From NCBI GenBank assembly GCA_950295325.1, contig OX485804.1, forward strand, positions 7,626,001-7,690,000: 64,000 bases of DNA, given 5' to 3'. Source of the DNA: Polytrichum commune (Eukaryota; Streptophyta; Polytrichopsida; Polytrichales; Polytrichaceae). A model generated the notes under the pieces. The model saw only the letters and a program-made list of their open reading frames with translations. It did no database searches and was not told where the DNA came from. The position numbers and the translations under genes were made by a program. Positions 43,502 through 56,500 of the stretch are shown here, one piece after another (the first letter of the stretch is position 1; each line of letters begins with the position of its first letter).

Positions 43502-46112
43502 TGTTATTAAAATTCTATATATTTTAGGAAGTTTGTGTGGTGAGTGGGAAAGGCTCAGGGCGATGATTGGCTCCTCGTAGAGCGAGGGGGTACACTGGGC
43601 ATATGACTATGGGCTACCTTGATTGGTGAGACTCCTAGTAACAAGGCATCAAGGGCAATTATGTAGTGGAAGAGAGCAACTTCCAACAAAGGTTTTCCAA
43701 CAAGCACAGAGGCTCCAGGAATGGACTCTTCATACCACGTACAAACTAATGTGAGTGTAAGAAGGGGTATTATTTGAGGCATCAACGTACATACTACACG
43801 TAAGGGAGAGATCTTATTTATCTCTAGTGTGTACATTTAGAAAGAGGTTTTCTTAATTTGAAGTAAAGGCATGTGTACAAACAGGGGCCCTAAGGTTTGG
43901 AGTAAAAATTGGCAATAGATGTATTGGTTTCATCCAATTCACGTTTTCATCCATTGTTGTCTAATGGTAATAGTCCTCAATGACTACCCTGTGCATTCTT
44001 GTTAGGGTTTGCATTTGGGTTCTAGGTTTTTACAAATTGGAGGGTCTTGGACAAATCAAGGGCTTCCTTGAGTTTTCCTCTCCGGATTATTATGCTATGC
44101 TCTTTGTTTATTTGATGCAATTTTTGAGTTACATGCTTGATGAAAAATTGTTCAATGACTTTCAAATTGGAAAGTGAAAGCCCAGGGAGTGCACTCTTCA
44201 AGTACTGTAAATATACACGTGCGTGCACAAAAGGGGTATTATTTAGAACAAGCATGTACAAAATGTACGTACAAGAGTCATATTGCTATTAAGCAGGAAG
44301 TAGATATACATGAGGCTGGAGATAAGGCTATAGAAAAATATATGTAAAGTACGCGTTTACGCGTTTACGCGTTCAAGTCAGACCTGGACCAAGAATCATG
44401 TGTTTTTTCATCCACTAAGTAACAACTTTATAACTAAAAATCCATAATTTGATATTATACATATAATAGGGCCATATTTTTGCATTTCCAAACATTTGTA
44501 CACATGTTATATACAATTTATGTATTTGTTTTTGGACCCTTGTGTACGTATGGAAATGTATTTTGAAGCAATGAGATTTGTAAGTATATTGCTCGATTTT
44601 AGCAAAAATAAAATGTATACATGGGTATTTTAATAAGGGGTATGCACGCACGTGATGCTTGGTTTTAATGAATAGTGCACTCCCTGAGAGTGAAAGTGAA
44701 AGTGAAAGTTTAATGTAATAAGGGCCTATTTAAATCATGATTCATATTTTGTACATGTAATGAAGGCATTTATCACATTAAATTCAAAAGCTCAATCTAA
44801 AGACATGAATCCATTTTCTAGGATGTTGTTAACACATATACATTTGTATCTCTTCATAAATTCCCATATATAAAGGGTTTCATTTCATAGTGACCCATGT
44901 ACGTCGTCTAGGTATTAAATGAAGCGTCCACTCCCGGGGCATATAGGCAGTGTTGCCATTAGTAACTACACTACTTTGGTTCAAATACAAGCAATTTGCT
45001 TCTGCTACAATCAAGTTTATGAGAACAACATTCCGGTGATGCTAGAATCTACAAAATGTTGAAATTTGTATAAATTTGGCTACATTTAAATTCCTAAATG
45101 TTGCCACTTAATTTGTAATCACTTTCAACTTAACCTGCAAATGCAACTCTTCTTTGCGCATTAAACTCCAAATCCACCTGACACTTGTAAAGCAAACCCA
45201 AATCACTCACTCCAATGCCAAAGAAAAGTAATAACAATTGAAGAATGATGCCAAAATTTAAAGAAATATGGAAATTTCGTCATCTTGAATTGAATATCCT
45301 AAATGTTGCCACTGATTTCGTCATCATTTATGCCACTGAATTTAGAAGGGCAACTCTTCATTGCACATTGAACTTCAAAGACACCCAAGACATGCAAAAC
45401 ATACATAAATCACCCCATTTGATGATAAAGCTAGTAATAATAATTCGAAAAAATGAATAGAAAAGATGCACAATGTAACATGCTACCCGCTCCATTGGAG
45501 GCTTGTAAAAGAAACACCAAGATAACCCTCCGATGCCCACAATGACAACTATCGTCTATATGAGCAACTATCATGGAGCATGCAATGGTTGTGAAGGAGT
45601 GGAGGGCACCCACTCCTTAGCATTCTAGGTCTTTGTTGCAACATTTCTCCCTTATGTGGCACCATGTTGCCTTGGGTGTTGTTGTAGTGTTGTTTCAACT
45701 TTTCCAAATGTCTTGGATCTGTTGCTCTTGGATTGGAAAGTGATGTTTGCTCTCCTATGCTTGCTTGATTTATTACAAATAACACATGCCAAGTGCACAC
45801 ATGACATCCTGCACATAAATCCTCTTCAACTCATTTGAGTGGCATGCAACAAGGTAGAGCATGTCCTTCACGAACCCCAATATGACGTCTTAATCAATGT
45901 GGGAAGCCTCCTCGTAATCCTCAGGGAAGGTCGTGGAGCTCATGCTAGCCATGCGTGACTCCCACAACCTTGTACACAAGATGCATCTCCTTGGTGTTGA
46001 AACAATAACCCATTCTTGCTCTACAAATGGTGATGTGTTGGAGACTAATTACTAAAATTGCAAGGAGCTTAGGACTGGAAAGTGACGTGATATTTTCTCT
46101 TGGATTGGAAAG
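43502..46112. other. Non-coding; includes tail of second duplication
   Basis: About 43,760-43,880 aligns with 32,520-32,640. TTTACGCG is tandem three times at 44,352-44,372. The remaining sequence has only short, unrecognised open frames. Confidence 0.35.
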
Positions 46113-46544
46113 TGATGTGAACTCCACACCATTGAAAACATTAAGCATGATCATGCTTCATTTGAAATGTACAATGTAGCATGCGTGCTTCGGGAAGACT
46201 CGATGAAGGAACTACATACAACCTTGACACTAAGCCTAGGAAAGCAACCATCACTTTCCATTCCGTACATTCTTTTTAGACATATATACTTATGCAGGGT
46301 GTTTAAAATATTATTTCTCAACCTCTAACTGAATTACCTAGGGCCACTCATGATGAATGCATAATTTCTTTGAATGAAAAGCATATTTTCCGCAATGCAA
46401 ATCTATCCTAGCTTTCCTAGCCAACTCAAAACATGCTAAATAAAGTTTAAAACTATCCCATAAATTTATGTACAAATATTTTGAGCCTTTTATAACTTGA
46501 AAATTTGAATAATTGATTAGTTTGCAATGGCTATGTACATGATT

Positions 46545-46961
46545 CCCGGGGGATGCACTCCATTGCCAAGTTGAACATCGCATGTGTACAAAAAAATCTA
46601 CATTTTCTAAGTTGCATCACCAAAATGGGTCAAGATTTTATCAACTTTTTTTCATGAGTAGATAGATATACATGGTATCTAGTACATAGTAAAAGAACGG
46701 TAACCAAATTTGATAATTTTATTAATTTTATTTTATAAAACATACCATTTCCAACTAGAATGACGTAGAATTGAACTAAAATAATTACGACAAAAATGAA
46801 GATGACTAAGAAATTTCAAAAAAAACATAAAAAAACATTATCAATGGTTATGTATATGTAGAAAAAATAGAATAATTAAAAAAATTGTGCCATATAATAT
46901 AGGGGTAGCAAACTTTGATCGCACGTGTGAGGGACAATCCTATGGAGTGCAACCCCCGGGA
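46545..46961. mobile_element. 417-bp MITE with 8-bp target (TCCCGGGGG family)
   Basis: Inverted ends TCCCGGGGGATGCACTCCAT and (reverse complement of right end) TCCCGGGGGTTGCACTCCAT. The left flank is TACATGAT; the right flank reads TATGAT, i.e. the same 8 bases less CA. Copy A has the uninterrupted site TACATGATTGCAAC near 13,566-13,579, so the insertion came after the duplication. The AT-rich interior aligns with 3,657-4,058. Confidence 0.75.
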
Positions 46962-47519
46962 TATGATTGCAACTGTGGTTTGTTTCTTTGTGCTTGGTAG
47001 GATACAAACTTACATCGGTAAAGCTCACATGATTTCTAGGCATGTTGGATAACCGCTCCAATACTTGTTGGTGTCATTTGGTTGCAAATTTATATAGAAC
47101 AAAACATGCCGTGGTGATGGTGGTTAGGCTGTTCCCACTATTAATGTCTACAAAACAAAACAAAAATTGAAGAAAAAAGGGATACATCATATATTTCTCC
47201 CCAAAACAAACATGTGACCAAAAAAATAGGAACAAGAATGGAAAAGTGAGGGAACTACAATTGCAAAAAATGGGTATGGTGGGGGAACTTGGCGAAGGCG
47301 GCAAGCATGGCATGGGCAGGAGGGTGGGTCATGGGGAGCTTATGAGTATGGGCACGTGCATACATGCATATGGACATGGGCATATGGGCATAGGGACAGA
47401 GTGTTGCATGGGCATATGGGTTGGCTTGACCCGGGATTCAATTCATATGTAAGGATTTCTCATTGGCACGTTAAATCCATCTATGAAATATGTCCCGGCA
47501 CATTGTACATATATCCATC

Positions 47520-48890
47520 TACAAAATGTTCATTTCATATTCATAGTCGACATTTTAAATGTTGAAATTTTGTTGTGTAGGAGATTATAATAAGAATGTC
47601 AATAATGGTCTTGAGGGGTAGAAGTTGAGAACTTAAAGTGGGGTGTGTTCCCTAATCGTATATTCACTCAAATCATCTCCAAATGACAAAATGTTTCCCC
47701 TAGTCAAAAGAGGGGCAATATACCTTCTCAAATCAAGTCACAAATCTTGACACCATTGTTTTGTGAATTTCTGGGAAGCTTTACAATTTGAGGTAGCGGT
47801 GGCATATATCTGCACCTTCAACATAGATTTACATCCACTAACACATGTTGAACTAAACATTCCAACAGTATGTGTTTAGGATATGTTGGGTTTGAGTGTC
47901 ATGCAAATTTTCAGATCAATTGGGAATCATTTGCACGTGGGGATCAACAAACTACATGTTTGAGATATGTTGCCCTAAACCGCAAAGGTGACAAATGTCA
48001 AGCTAGCATTCGTGGAGCGATTTCATTATAAACAAATTGGGAGCATGCTACCATATTTGAAAGAATGAATCAAAATTATACACATGATAGGACATAACAG
48101 ACCTGAAGATGCACAAGAGGAGTAGTTGAAATAGTCCCAAAACCATCCAAACTAGTGTCAAAAGGGTCATAGTGGACTTGTCACGACCATTTTATGGTTG
48201 CATAGGACATTGGGGATTAAGAAAACTAGCATGAATAAAGTTCATATTGTCCAAAGGTTAGACAATGGGTACATATGTATTTAGATTTGAAATTAAAGTT
48301 TGGTGATCACATTCTCAAAAAATCCATTTGCATGCCATTTTTCCATATATTGACAATATTTTAGGAAACAAGGGAATGCACAGTTTGGATTTGACGACGA
48401 GGAATTCTCACCCGTGATGGAAGGTAAACCATAGCTCTCTGGCAGCTTTTTCATAAAATGATTCATTTCCAAGGTGCCTAAATTTTTGAGAAATAATTTT
48501 GCTTAGTGTCCAAAAAAAAATTCAAAGACTGCCTAAAATCATAATAATGTAAGTGACATTCATTGGAATCTAACAAAGTAGCATCAAATAACTTCAACAA
48601 TGTTTTCATGCAACATCAATCTCACTCATATTATATAACAATACAAGCATGAATCTGCTCCACAAGTCATGCTGACACACTACCATAAAAATGGGAATGA
48701 GGCAAGAAAACGGAAGTGAATGTCTAGATTATTTTAAATTACTTTAGAGTTTGTTCAATTTTAAGAATATTATTTTTTGGGCTACCTAACTTACTTTTTC
48801 ACTTTAATTAATTACTAGGCAAAAAGATGCCCAAACTGCTAGAGAACTACAGTACTTTATCCAATAACATTTATGAGTTAAAAATTTTGC
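47520..48890. other. Non-coding stretch of copy B
   Basis: Aligns with 14,300-15,650 of copy A with scattered differences; it lacks about 130 bases present there at 14,180-14,310. No gene recognised. Confidence 0.35.
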
Positions 48891-49665
48891 TTCCACACTT
48901 ATGAGCTCAAGAACAAGAACCCCAAAGCTAAAAACATCAATCTTTTTCACTTGGATGACCCATTTGAAACATACTCATGCGCTAAATGGTTTACAAACTT
49001 TGGTAGATTAAAATGGCTTGGTAAGTCTATTGGAAGCATGTTTTGTTTAAGATCAACAAATCCTCCAAAAAAAAACAAAACAAAGAAACCATAAAATTTA
49101 ATGCGTATGTACTTACTTTGTGCCAACAATGTGCATTGTCATCATGTGAGTTTATTCATTTGGAAACAATAACACTAAACCAAAATTTGCCCTCAATGCT
49201 TCCAAATTTTTGTCCAACAAAATATTGCGTGCTTTCACATCCCCATGAATGAATTGACTAAAGCATGTAGGTAATGATGGCCTTGGGCTACTTCTTGATA
49301 ATTGTTAAGTGTATATGCCAAGTCACTAATAAACCACCTTCGTGCCCTCCCTTTAGAATTAAAAGGACAAAGATTCATACACAAGCCATAAACTGCTAAA
49401 ATTCCACCAACGTCAAATAAATCTCAATGGTTGATAGATTGCATCATTGTTTGAGAGATCACTATGACATCATAATCCGAGTATTAACATAAAATAAAGA
49501 ACCATTAGGGACAAAATTGTACCAAAAAGGGTTTGAGCAAATCCTTTGTTTTCAATGTACTCATACACCCAAAGCATTTGATGTCCATGTAAACAACAAC
49601 CTTGTAATTTCACAAGATTTTGGTGTTCTACGTTTCTAAGAAGGATCACTTCATTCAAATGAAAT
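48890..49665 (-). pseudogene. Receptor-like protein kinase pseudogene, copy B
   Basis: Same relic as 15,655-16,600. Minus-strand pieces are NEVILLRNVEHQNLVKLQ then GCCLHGHQ and VYEYIENKGFAQTLFG (about 49,520-49,655), IHGDVKARNILLDKNLEA (about 49,185-49,245, catalytic-loop Asp kept), EYVSNGSSK (activation segment, about 48,947-48,975) and DVFSFGVLVLELIS (about 48,900-48,940). Frames are still broken between pieces and the N-lobe ATP-binding region is missing, so it is a pseudogene, but less damaged than copy A and without the 81-bp insert. Confidence 0.8.
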
Positions 49666-51098
49666 TATCAATTTTTTGATGGGATGTGAGGAAGAGTAGT
49701 TTCATGGCTACTTGGCTCCCGCTATCAAGACAACCTTGAAATTGTCAAAAACAAATGTAACATGAAACTTGTCAAAAGTTAACAAAGAATTTAATGAAAT
49801 GCAACCTTCAATCCCTTGCACAAAATGATAGAGGTACATTGGAATGCTTTGTGCATCCAAAGCCTTGTAGCACATAGTGCACATCATATTGTTGGATCTT
49901 TGGTCTACACCTTTGAAGGTGATATTTCTAGTGGATTGACATCTACCCTCATTTCAAAGATTAATATATCTAAACACAATTGTCGTGCATACATAACATT
50001 ACTCAATTGATGAGTTGTGTTCAAATGCGTATGGTGGCTTAGTTCCTATTCTCATTGGATAGTGGGTGAGTGTTAGTTATATGTCATATGAATGTTAGTA
50101 CTTTTTAGTCACATTTGACCCGGGCTTGCTTATTTTTTGGTTTTCTTTTGTTTAGTATGATATGTGTTAGATGTCTTATGACTATTTGTTGGATTACATG
50201 ATGCTCAATGTCCCACTCAACCATCATTTTTGTTATGACAACCTTGAACCTTATGGAGGAGATGTGCATCCACATTAGAGAGTTGTCATTAACACCTCCA
50301 ACGACATTCATTCTCTTTCTATATAGGACATTTGGTCAACATGAAATAATATGACCTTACTTGATTCTCCCATTATACAAGTTGTTTCAAAATAATAAAT
50401 TTGAAATTTCATGGCTACCAAAATAAACATCGATGCATGTAAATGTATGACAAAATAAAATCTACAGAGACAAAAGAGGCGAAACAACACCATAGCCTAC
50501 CTCACCCGATTTCAGGTCTGCATTGAAATCTTGAGTAGCTCTTTGAAAATCGGTGTAAGTGAATAATGTTGGTTTGAGATCAGATGCGGCAAACTTTACA
50601 CATGATCAACTTCCAAATAATGCACTACAATAGTTGCATTTTACGTAGTTCTTCGCTTGAGTATCTTAGTATATACAAAGTTAATATTTTCATTTATAAT
50701 CAACTCTATATATTAATATCATTAATATGTGATGAACTATAGCACTGCAACTTTCAAGACAATGATTCAAACCAGTACATGATATTTGCATACTATGTAA
50801 AGTTACGGATTCAAGGATAGATATTCAATCTGCTTTGGATGGCCTTTGGACACTTTGTTTTGGGCTCTCGCAATTGCACGGCTCTATAATAGATTATGCT
50901 AGATCCATTGGATTATACTAGATTTATTGAATCAGCCTAGCTTCTTGGCCCTAAGGCCTTTATATATGGGAAAATTGGCCCCCGCTATAATCTTATCATA
51001 ATGTGTAGTTGAGGCCGGCCTCCAACCCAAAAGAGGCTGAAATTTCATGCAATCGGCCTGAAGGGGAATTGGCCCGGCCTCTCGGTGTAAAGCGGCCC
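49666..51098. other. Non-coding stretch of copy B
   Basis: Aligns piecewise with 16,601-16,849 and 18,035-20,263 of copy A. It holds the empty target site of the foldback element (near 49,966) and the Tourist-like right end GGTGTAAAGCGGCCC plus TTA at 51,098-51,101. Confidence 0.4.
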
Positions 51099-51378
51099 TT
51101 AGTAGCCATGTGGTCACACATGGAGTGACGCAGTCAGTCTTTGTTTGTTGTGTGGTTTTGTGCTTTGGGATGCGCTACAAGTTGTGGTTGAAGACTTTGT
51201 CATTTCCTTCAAACCCCGATCCCTCAACTCTTCGCGTTCAAGGACGGTACTGAACTGGTGCAGAAGAGGCAAGTGCCGCGTGTCGATGGGCCATTCTTTT
51301 GTTGACAGGGCCCACTTTGAGCACATTTTGGACCTTGGATTCTCCCCCAATATATTACACTGATGAATGCCTTCGATG

Positions 51379-52855
51379 CACAGTCCGGGGAGTTTTATAC
51401 AAAAATCGGTACATTTCCGATCTTTTATAAAGACATTCGGATTTTTATTTTTTTGCTCGGAAGCTACCTAAATCCAATTTTTATTCTCGGTTAAAAACCG
51501 ATATTTAAATTTACCATTCGGTAATTTTCCGACTTTCTGAATTTCATTTCGGTATGTTTCCGAAGATTTGTATTGTATGTCGGATTTGTTTTCTTAAATA
51601 TTGTAAAACAAAATTGGTGTTATGCTTTTAAAGGGGTGAATTTTGTTGATAGAAAATCCAAGTATCCTTGGAAGGATTTGAACTTTGCCAAGCCCCCACC
51701 AACTTGGGGCCAAGGATTTAGCCTTTAAAAAATATATACTGGATTTGTTCGAAGGAGACACAAAAAACATACAATACAATTTCGACTCTCAAGCCGCATA
51801 AGGAAGACCAACAACAAGTGTCACATTGAAATTTCAGAAATAGTTTCTACCTTGTCAAAACAAGGTGCTCCGGGTGTACACGAAGGAAGGCACCAAATAG
51901 TTGCGGCTGAGAGAAACTTCATCCCACGCTTTGTACTTAACAGCGCCATGCACAAGACGGAGAAGAAAAGCTCTATATTTCACGGCGCCATGCACAAAAT
52001 TCCAGTGTGATGTCACTGTGAAGTATCAAAATCGTTGTGAGAGATTCGAGAGATCCAGGAGACAAGCATTGGTTCCGCACAAGTTTGTTTCCTACTCTTC
52101 AAGACTTATCTACAGGATTTCAAGAGATTCACGACCTCCAAAATAGATGTCTCCGAGTGGATCGCAGTGGATCGCCGCACCGAACTGGACCTTCACCCTG
52201 GACCTCCGAAACATATGTCACCAACTGGATCGTAGGTGGATCGCCGCACCGAACTGGACCTCCGAAACATATGTCTCCAACTAGATCGCAGGTGGATCGC
52301 CGCACCGAACAGGACCTCCGAAACATATGTCCCCAACTAGATCGCAGGCGGATCGCCGCAGGTGGATGCAGAAACAAATAGAAGCGGAAGAGCAGTAGCG
52401 AAAGAGCACAGAGAGAAATCCCAATAGAGGAGTGAGAGGAGTGAGATACTTTGCCCAAGGGACTCAAACTCCTTATACTCGTGAGAGAGGGTCCTTGGGT
52501 GCTTAGAGCCTCAAAACCCTAATCGGCCCAGTGAACGGAACCAACCCTAAATTAATTAGCCTCCATGGTTCTTGACTTTATGAGTCATGACTCTAGTATT
52601 ACCCTAGTAGAAATTTCCGCCCTATCCCTAGTCCCTTCGGCTACTTGCCTAAAATTTAAAAATTGGCTCGGTAAATATCCTAAAATATGATGCCTCAACC
52701 GGCTATATTGCCGATCTTTTCTCATTTGAACCGGTCAATTTCCGACCTTAACAATTTTAAGTCGGTACCTCGTCCGAATCATTGCGAATTCATTCGGAAA
52801 TCTCCAAAAAATTTCGGCTAGCTCGTAACCAAAGTTCGGTACTCCCCGTTCATTG
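51379..52855. mobile_element. 1,477-bp hAT-like non-autonomous element, copy 2
   Basis: Identical by eye, with no indels, to 34,943-36,419 (constant offset 16,436), but flanked by a different 8-bp direct repeat, CTTCGATG (51,371-51,378 and 52,856-52,863). The matching site in copy A (near 20,667-20,690, GATGAATG...TACGATGGTGGAGC) lacks it. It sits about 0.73 kb upstream of the ROCO-B start codon and splits the conserved upstream region. Carries the same tRNA-like block (about 51,596-51,736) and 56-bp repeat (52,167-52,366). Confidence 0.85.
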
Positions 52856-52863
52856 CTTCGATG

Positions 52864-53583
52864 GTGGAGCATCCATCCTCCGGAGAATCTGCTCTTGATT
52901 GAAAAATATGAAAAATTAAAAAAACCTTGTATACAGACAGCACAATACACTTCTCGACATGAACTTGGAAGTTGCATGATGTTGGTGCTGCCCACTTGCT
53001 ACCTCAATGTTCTGAATATGATATACCGCACACCGTTTATTTTCATTCAGAATCCATTTCGTATTGTAGAGCTTCAGGAACTCCAGTGCGACCATGGTTC
53101 TGTTGACGACGGACAACCTTCCGAATCCGTGGAGTTTAGATGAGACTGGGGATTTCTAGGCGTCCTCGTGCAGTGCGTCGTTGGGAGCGTGTGCCCTTCA
53201 ACCTATTCTATGCTCGCACTCCTTCCCCCCGGAGAGAGCTTTTCCGTGGTAGACATATTTCAAAGAGAGAGGAAATTGCACTGAGCAGTGGGATTGTAAG
53301 TATCGGAGAACTTGAGCGAGAAATAGTTTTACCTCACTCTTGCCACGATCCATGTATGAAGACCTGCGTAGAGCGCAGTTGTAGAGGGGAACTGTTGTGC
53401 TGGTGGATGGGGAGTGTGCACCCTGTAATTTCTTCCTCCAAACTTCGGAGTGGAGAGAGCATGCGTGGGACTCGTAGGAACTAGTCTGCGAAGGGAAACT
53501 TTTGGGGCGTCCTCAGAAGTGCACTAGTTTTGTAGCACACACAAATATTGTTATCGTTGTTGCAAAACACCGACACAAGAGTC
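52864..53583 (+). promoter_or_regulatory. Upstream region of ROCO-B, separated by transposon
   Basis: Similar to 20,690-21,378 of copy A with scattered changes, including an extra ACTCCTTCCCCCCGG-type insertion near 53,218-53,234. The distal part (about 51,105-51,360) is now 1.5 kb further away because of the hAT-like element. A stretch corresponding to A 20,570-20,655 is missing. Confidence 0.45.
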
Positions 53584-56500
53584 ATGATGCAGTGGTGGAT
53601 TGCTTTCATTTCTCTGTTGGTGAGGGTTGCGGTTTGGTTGAAGTTGTACTTCCGTTCAATTTTATGGAAGCCCCAACTTGAGGATACCGGGTATGTGCTT
53701 GGACAGGCGGGCGGCTCAGTACCGCATCATGGTGAGGACCAGCTTATTCAGGGCACGGTGGTTGTGGATGCTTTGGATTCCACATCATGGAGGTCACATG
53801 ATGCACTGGATTTTGGTCTGGACCCGATTCTCTCTGCGATCTCCCCGGATGAGGCACTGCAGTTCGACGTTTCTTATAAATCTTCCGGCGAAGTTGATGC
53901 GTCTATTGTATCCCGATGTATTAAGAATCCCGATGTATGGAAGACTATTGTGAAAAGTACTCCCAAAGATCGGAATTTGTGCATCGACATCACCCGACAT
54001 CCCGGAGCCTCTCAATCCGGGGTCTTTCTCAACTTCCTGGGAAATTTCTGTGTGGAGGAAAAAATTGCAGTTATGTTCATGGAAGAGCTTGCGAATGCCA
54101 TACGCTCCAACCCAAAGATTGAAAGGGTACATAGTTATACTAATTTCTTCAGAGATACAGTTAGCACAGTCATAATGAACATGATTGTGGTGATCCTGGA
54201 AAACCCTGGCTTGCAAGATGTTGACCTGCTTCATTGTGGAAAAGGCTTACTTCCACTCGACCGAGCTGCAATCGAAAGCTTAGTATCCGCTCTCCGAAGG
54301 AATTTGACCCTTACCCGTTTTAGCATTGACAACGGAGGATGGGGGGATTCTTTTGACACGAGGGGCTAAAATTGTTCCTTGAACCCCTCATGATAGGTGG
54401 GGAAGGGTCCTACCAAGGTTTTAAAACTCTGTATCTGAGCCGCACTGGAATCAACGATGAAAGAGCAGAGGTAGTTGCATCCATGTTGCGGCACAACACT
54501 TCCCTTACATGCATACGTGTCACGGGTAACGAAATCGGGCCTCAAGGTGCGGCGCGCATTGCAGAGGCACTACGCTCCAATACTACGCTTCGACAACTGG
54601 ACATAAGTTACAACTCCAATATCGGTACAGCGGGACTGAAGGCACTGGTTGCATCTTTGACACACAACATGGCCAACGGTGACCTTCAACCCAATTCGTC
54701 TCTTACACATCTTTCTATGGGGGGCAACTTATGGACAGAGCACATGGAGTTCTTGGAGACCCTCGTACGACAAAATACGTCCTTGGTGAGGTTGGATTTG
54801 TGCTCCTCAAGCTTATTGCGAGTTGCAGATAACGTGATCCGCCTGCTAGAGGCCCTCAAAACCAACAAGTGCTTGGAGGACGTCTCCTTAATGGGTTGTG
54901 GCGGAGTGGTTGGGCGGAGGGTGCTGAGGACAATATTCGATCTACTCGCAGTGAATCATCATCATAAAAAGCTCGATCTAGAGGCTACATCTCTAGCAGA
55001 AGATGGAGGGGCGGGGATGGTGGAGGCGGTGCTGGAGCAGAAGGCCAAGCACAACATGTGGGAGGTGTTGCAGGCCATGGCCACTACCAGACCCAATTCC
55101 GCCAGAATCTTCCTATGTGGCTACCCCTTTGCAGGTGAGCCCATGGACCCAATTTCAGGAAGCAAAACTCCTTGTCCTTCTCTTTTCAGGCTAAAAACAA
55201 CTTTGAGAAACTTTTGTGCTTTATTATTTGTGAGTTCGATTCCATTTGAGTAGTACACAAGTGTGAGCGGCGCAAGAAGGGCCTAGACAAGACACGTGCA
55301 TATTTGATTCGGCAAAATATTGATAATAATATTAGCTATATCGAGATGAAACACATGGGCGTCTAAATCTCAAAGAAGTCCTCTTAAGATTGGGTTCCTA
55401 TACTCAAAAAAAGGGACAAATTAGAAGATTTTGACCCCACTTCAACCCCATACTTTTACAAACAACTCTAATATTCGTTCGATGTTGGTCAGATTGCTTG
55501 TCTTTCAGGTATTTGAAGTAACTTCTTAGGCTTGGTTAATCTATGATGTATCATTCTTGCCACTTAGGGGATGCTTAAGTACTTTGGAGTAGTTGAATTG
55601 GAATGATCTTTAGTACTTACACTAGTACACTTTCAATCACAAATCGGAGCCTCATGTAGAGTAATATATGCATATCAACAGTACATATGGATTTTTCCAA
55701 ACAAATGTAATTGACGAAAACTCTCCAATTTGACGCCAATTAATTTTGAACTCTGAAGTTGAACCTGTGGAAAATGGTTAGATGACCATAACCCACAATA
55801 AATGATGGGGAATGGTCCACATGCAAATTGTTTCATGGACAATTCTCAACCTAGACAAATTGATCATTTTATTTTCTAGTAAAAATAAACCGAACATATA
55901 TTTCAATGGTGTTTCTAAATTACGGGTTCTTCAATGCCAAAGTGTTGCCATGTCTTTTGGTATCGGAAGTTTACTTCAAATGTTAGATTTTTTCTCAATT
56001 TTTGCAAACCTATATCAAACTTGAGCATGTTAGGTTCATGCCATGATAGTCATGTGTATTTGTGTGATTCTTGAGCAGGCAAGACAACTCTTTCTCAAAC
56101 CATAACGAAAGCAGTCAAACCCTCGGACCATAATGCAATACACTCTAAGCATAGAAAGCAATGGACATTTACAAGTTTACTATCAGGCATGCTCCGCAAG
56201 GGCGAGTCAAACAATGATCCAAAAGAAATGACACCACGAACGCGGGGCATTGAAGTACATGGTATGTCATTTGATGACATCATGGTCACCATTTGGGATA
56301 TGGCAGGTCAAGATGATTATCATTCTTTCCATGACCTTGTGATTCCAAACCTTACCGGCAACTCCGGGAGTTCATGTTCTTTTTTACTTGTGTGCAATCC
56401 ACTCCAACTCGGAACGCGTCGCCTCAAGAGTGTCCAAGTAATTGCAGATGAATTGTTATATTGGTTGCGGTTCATTGCCTCAAATTCAAGAATATCAACA

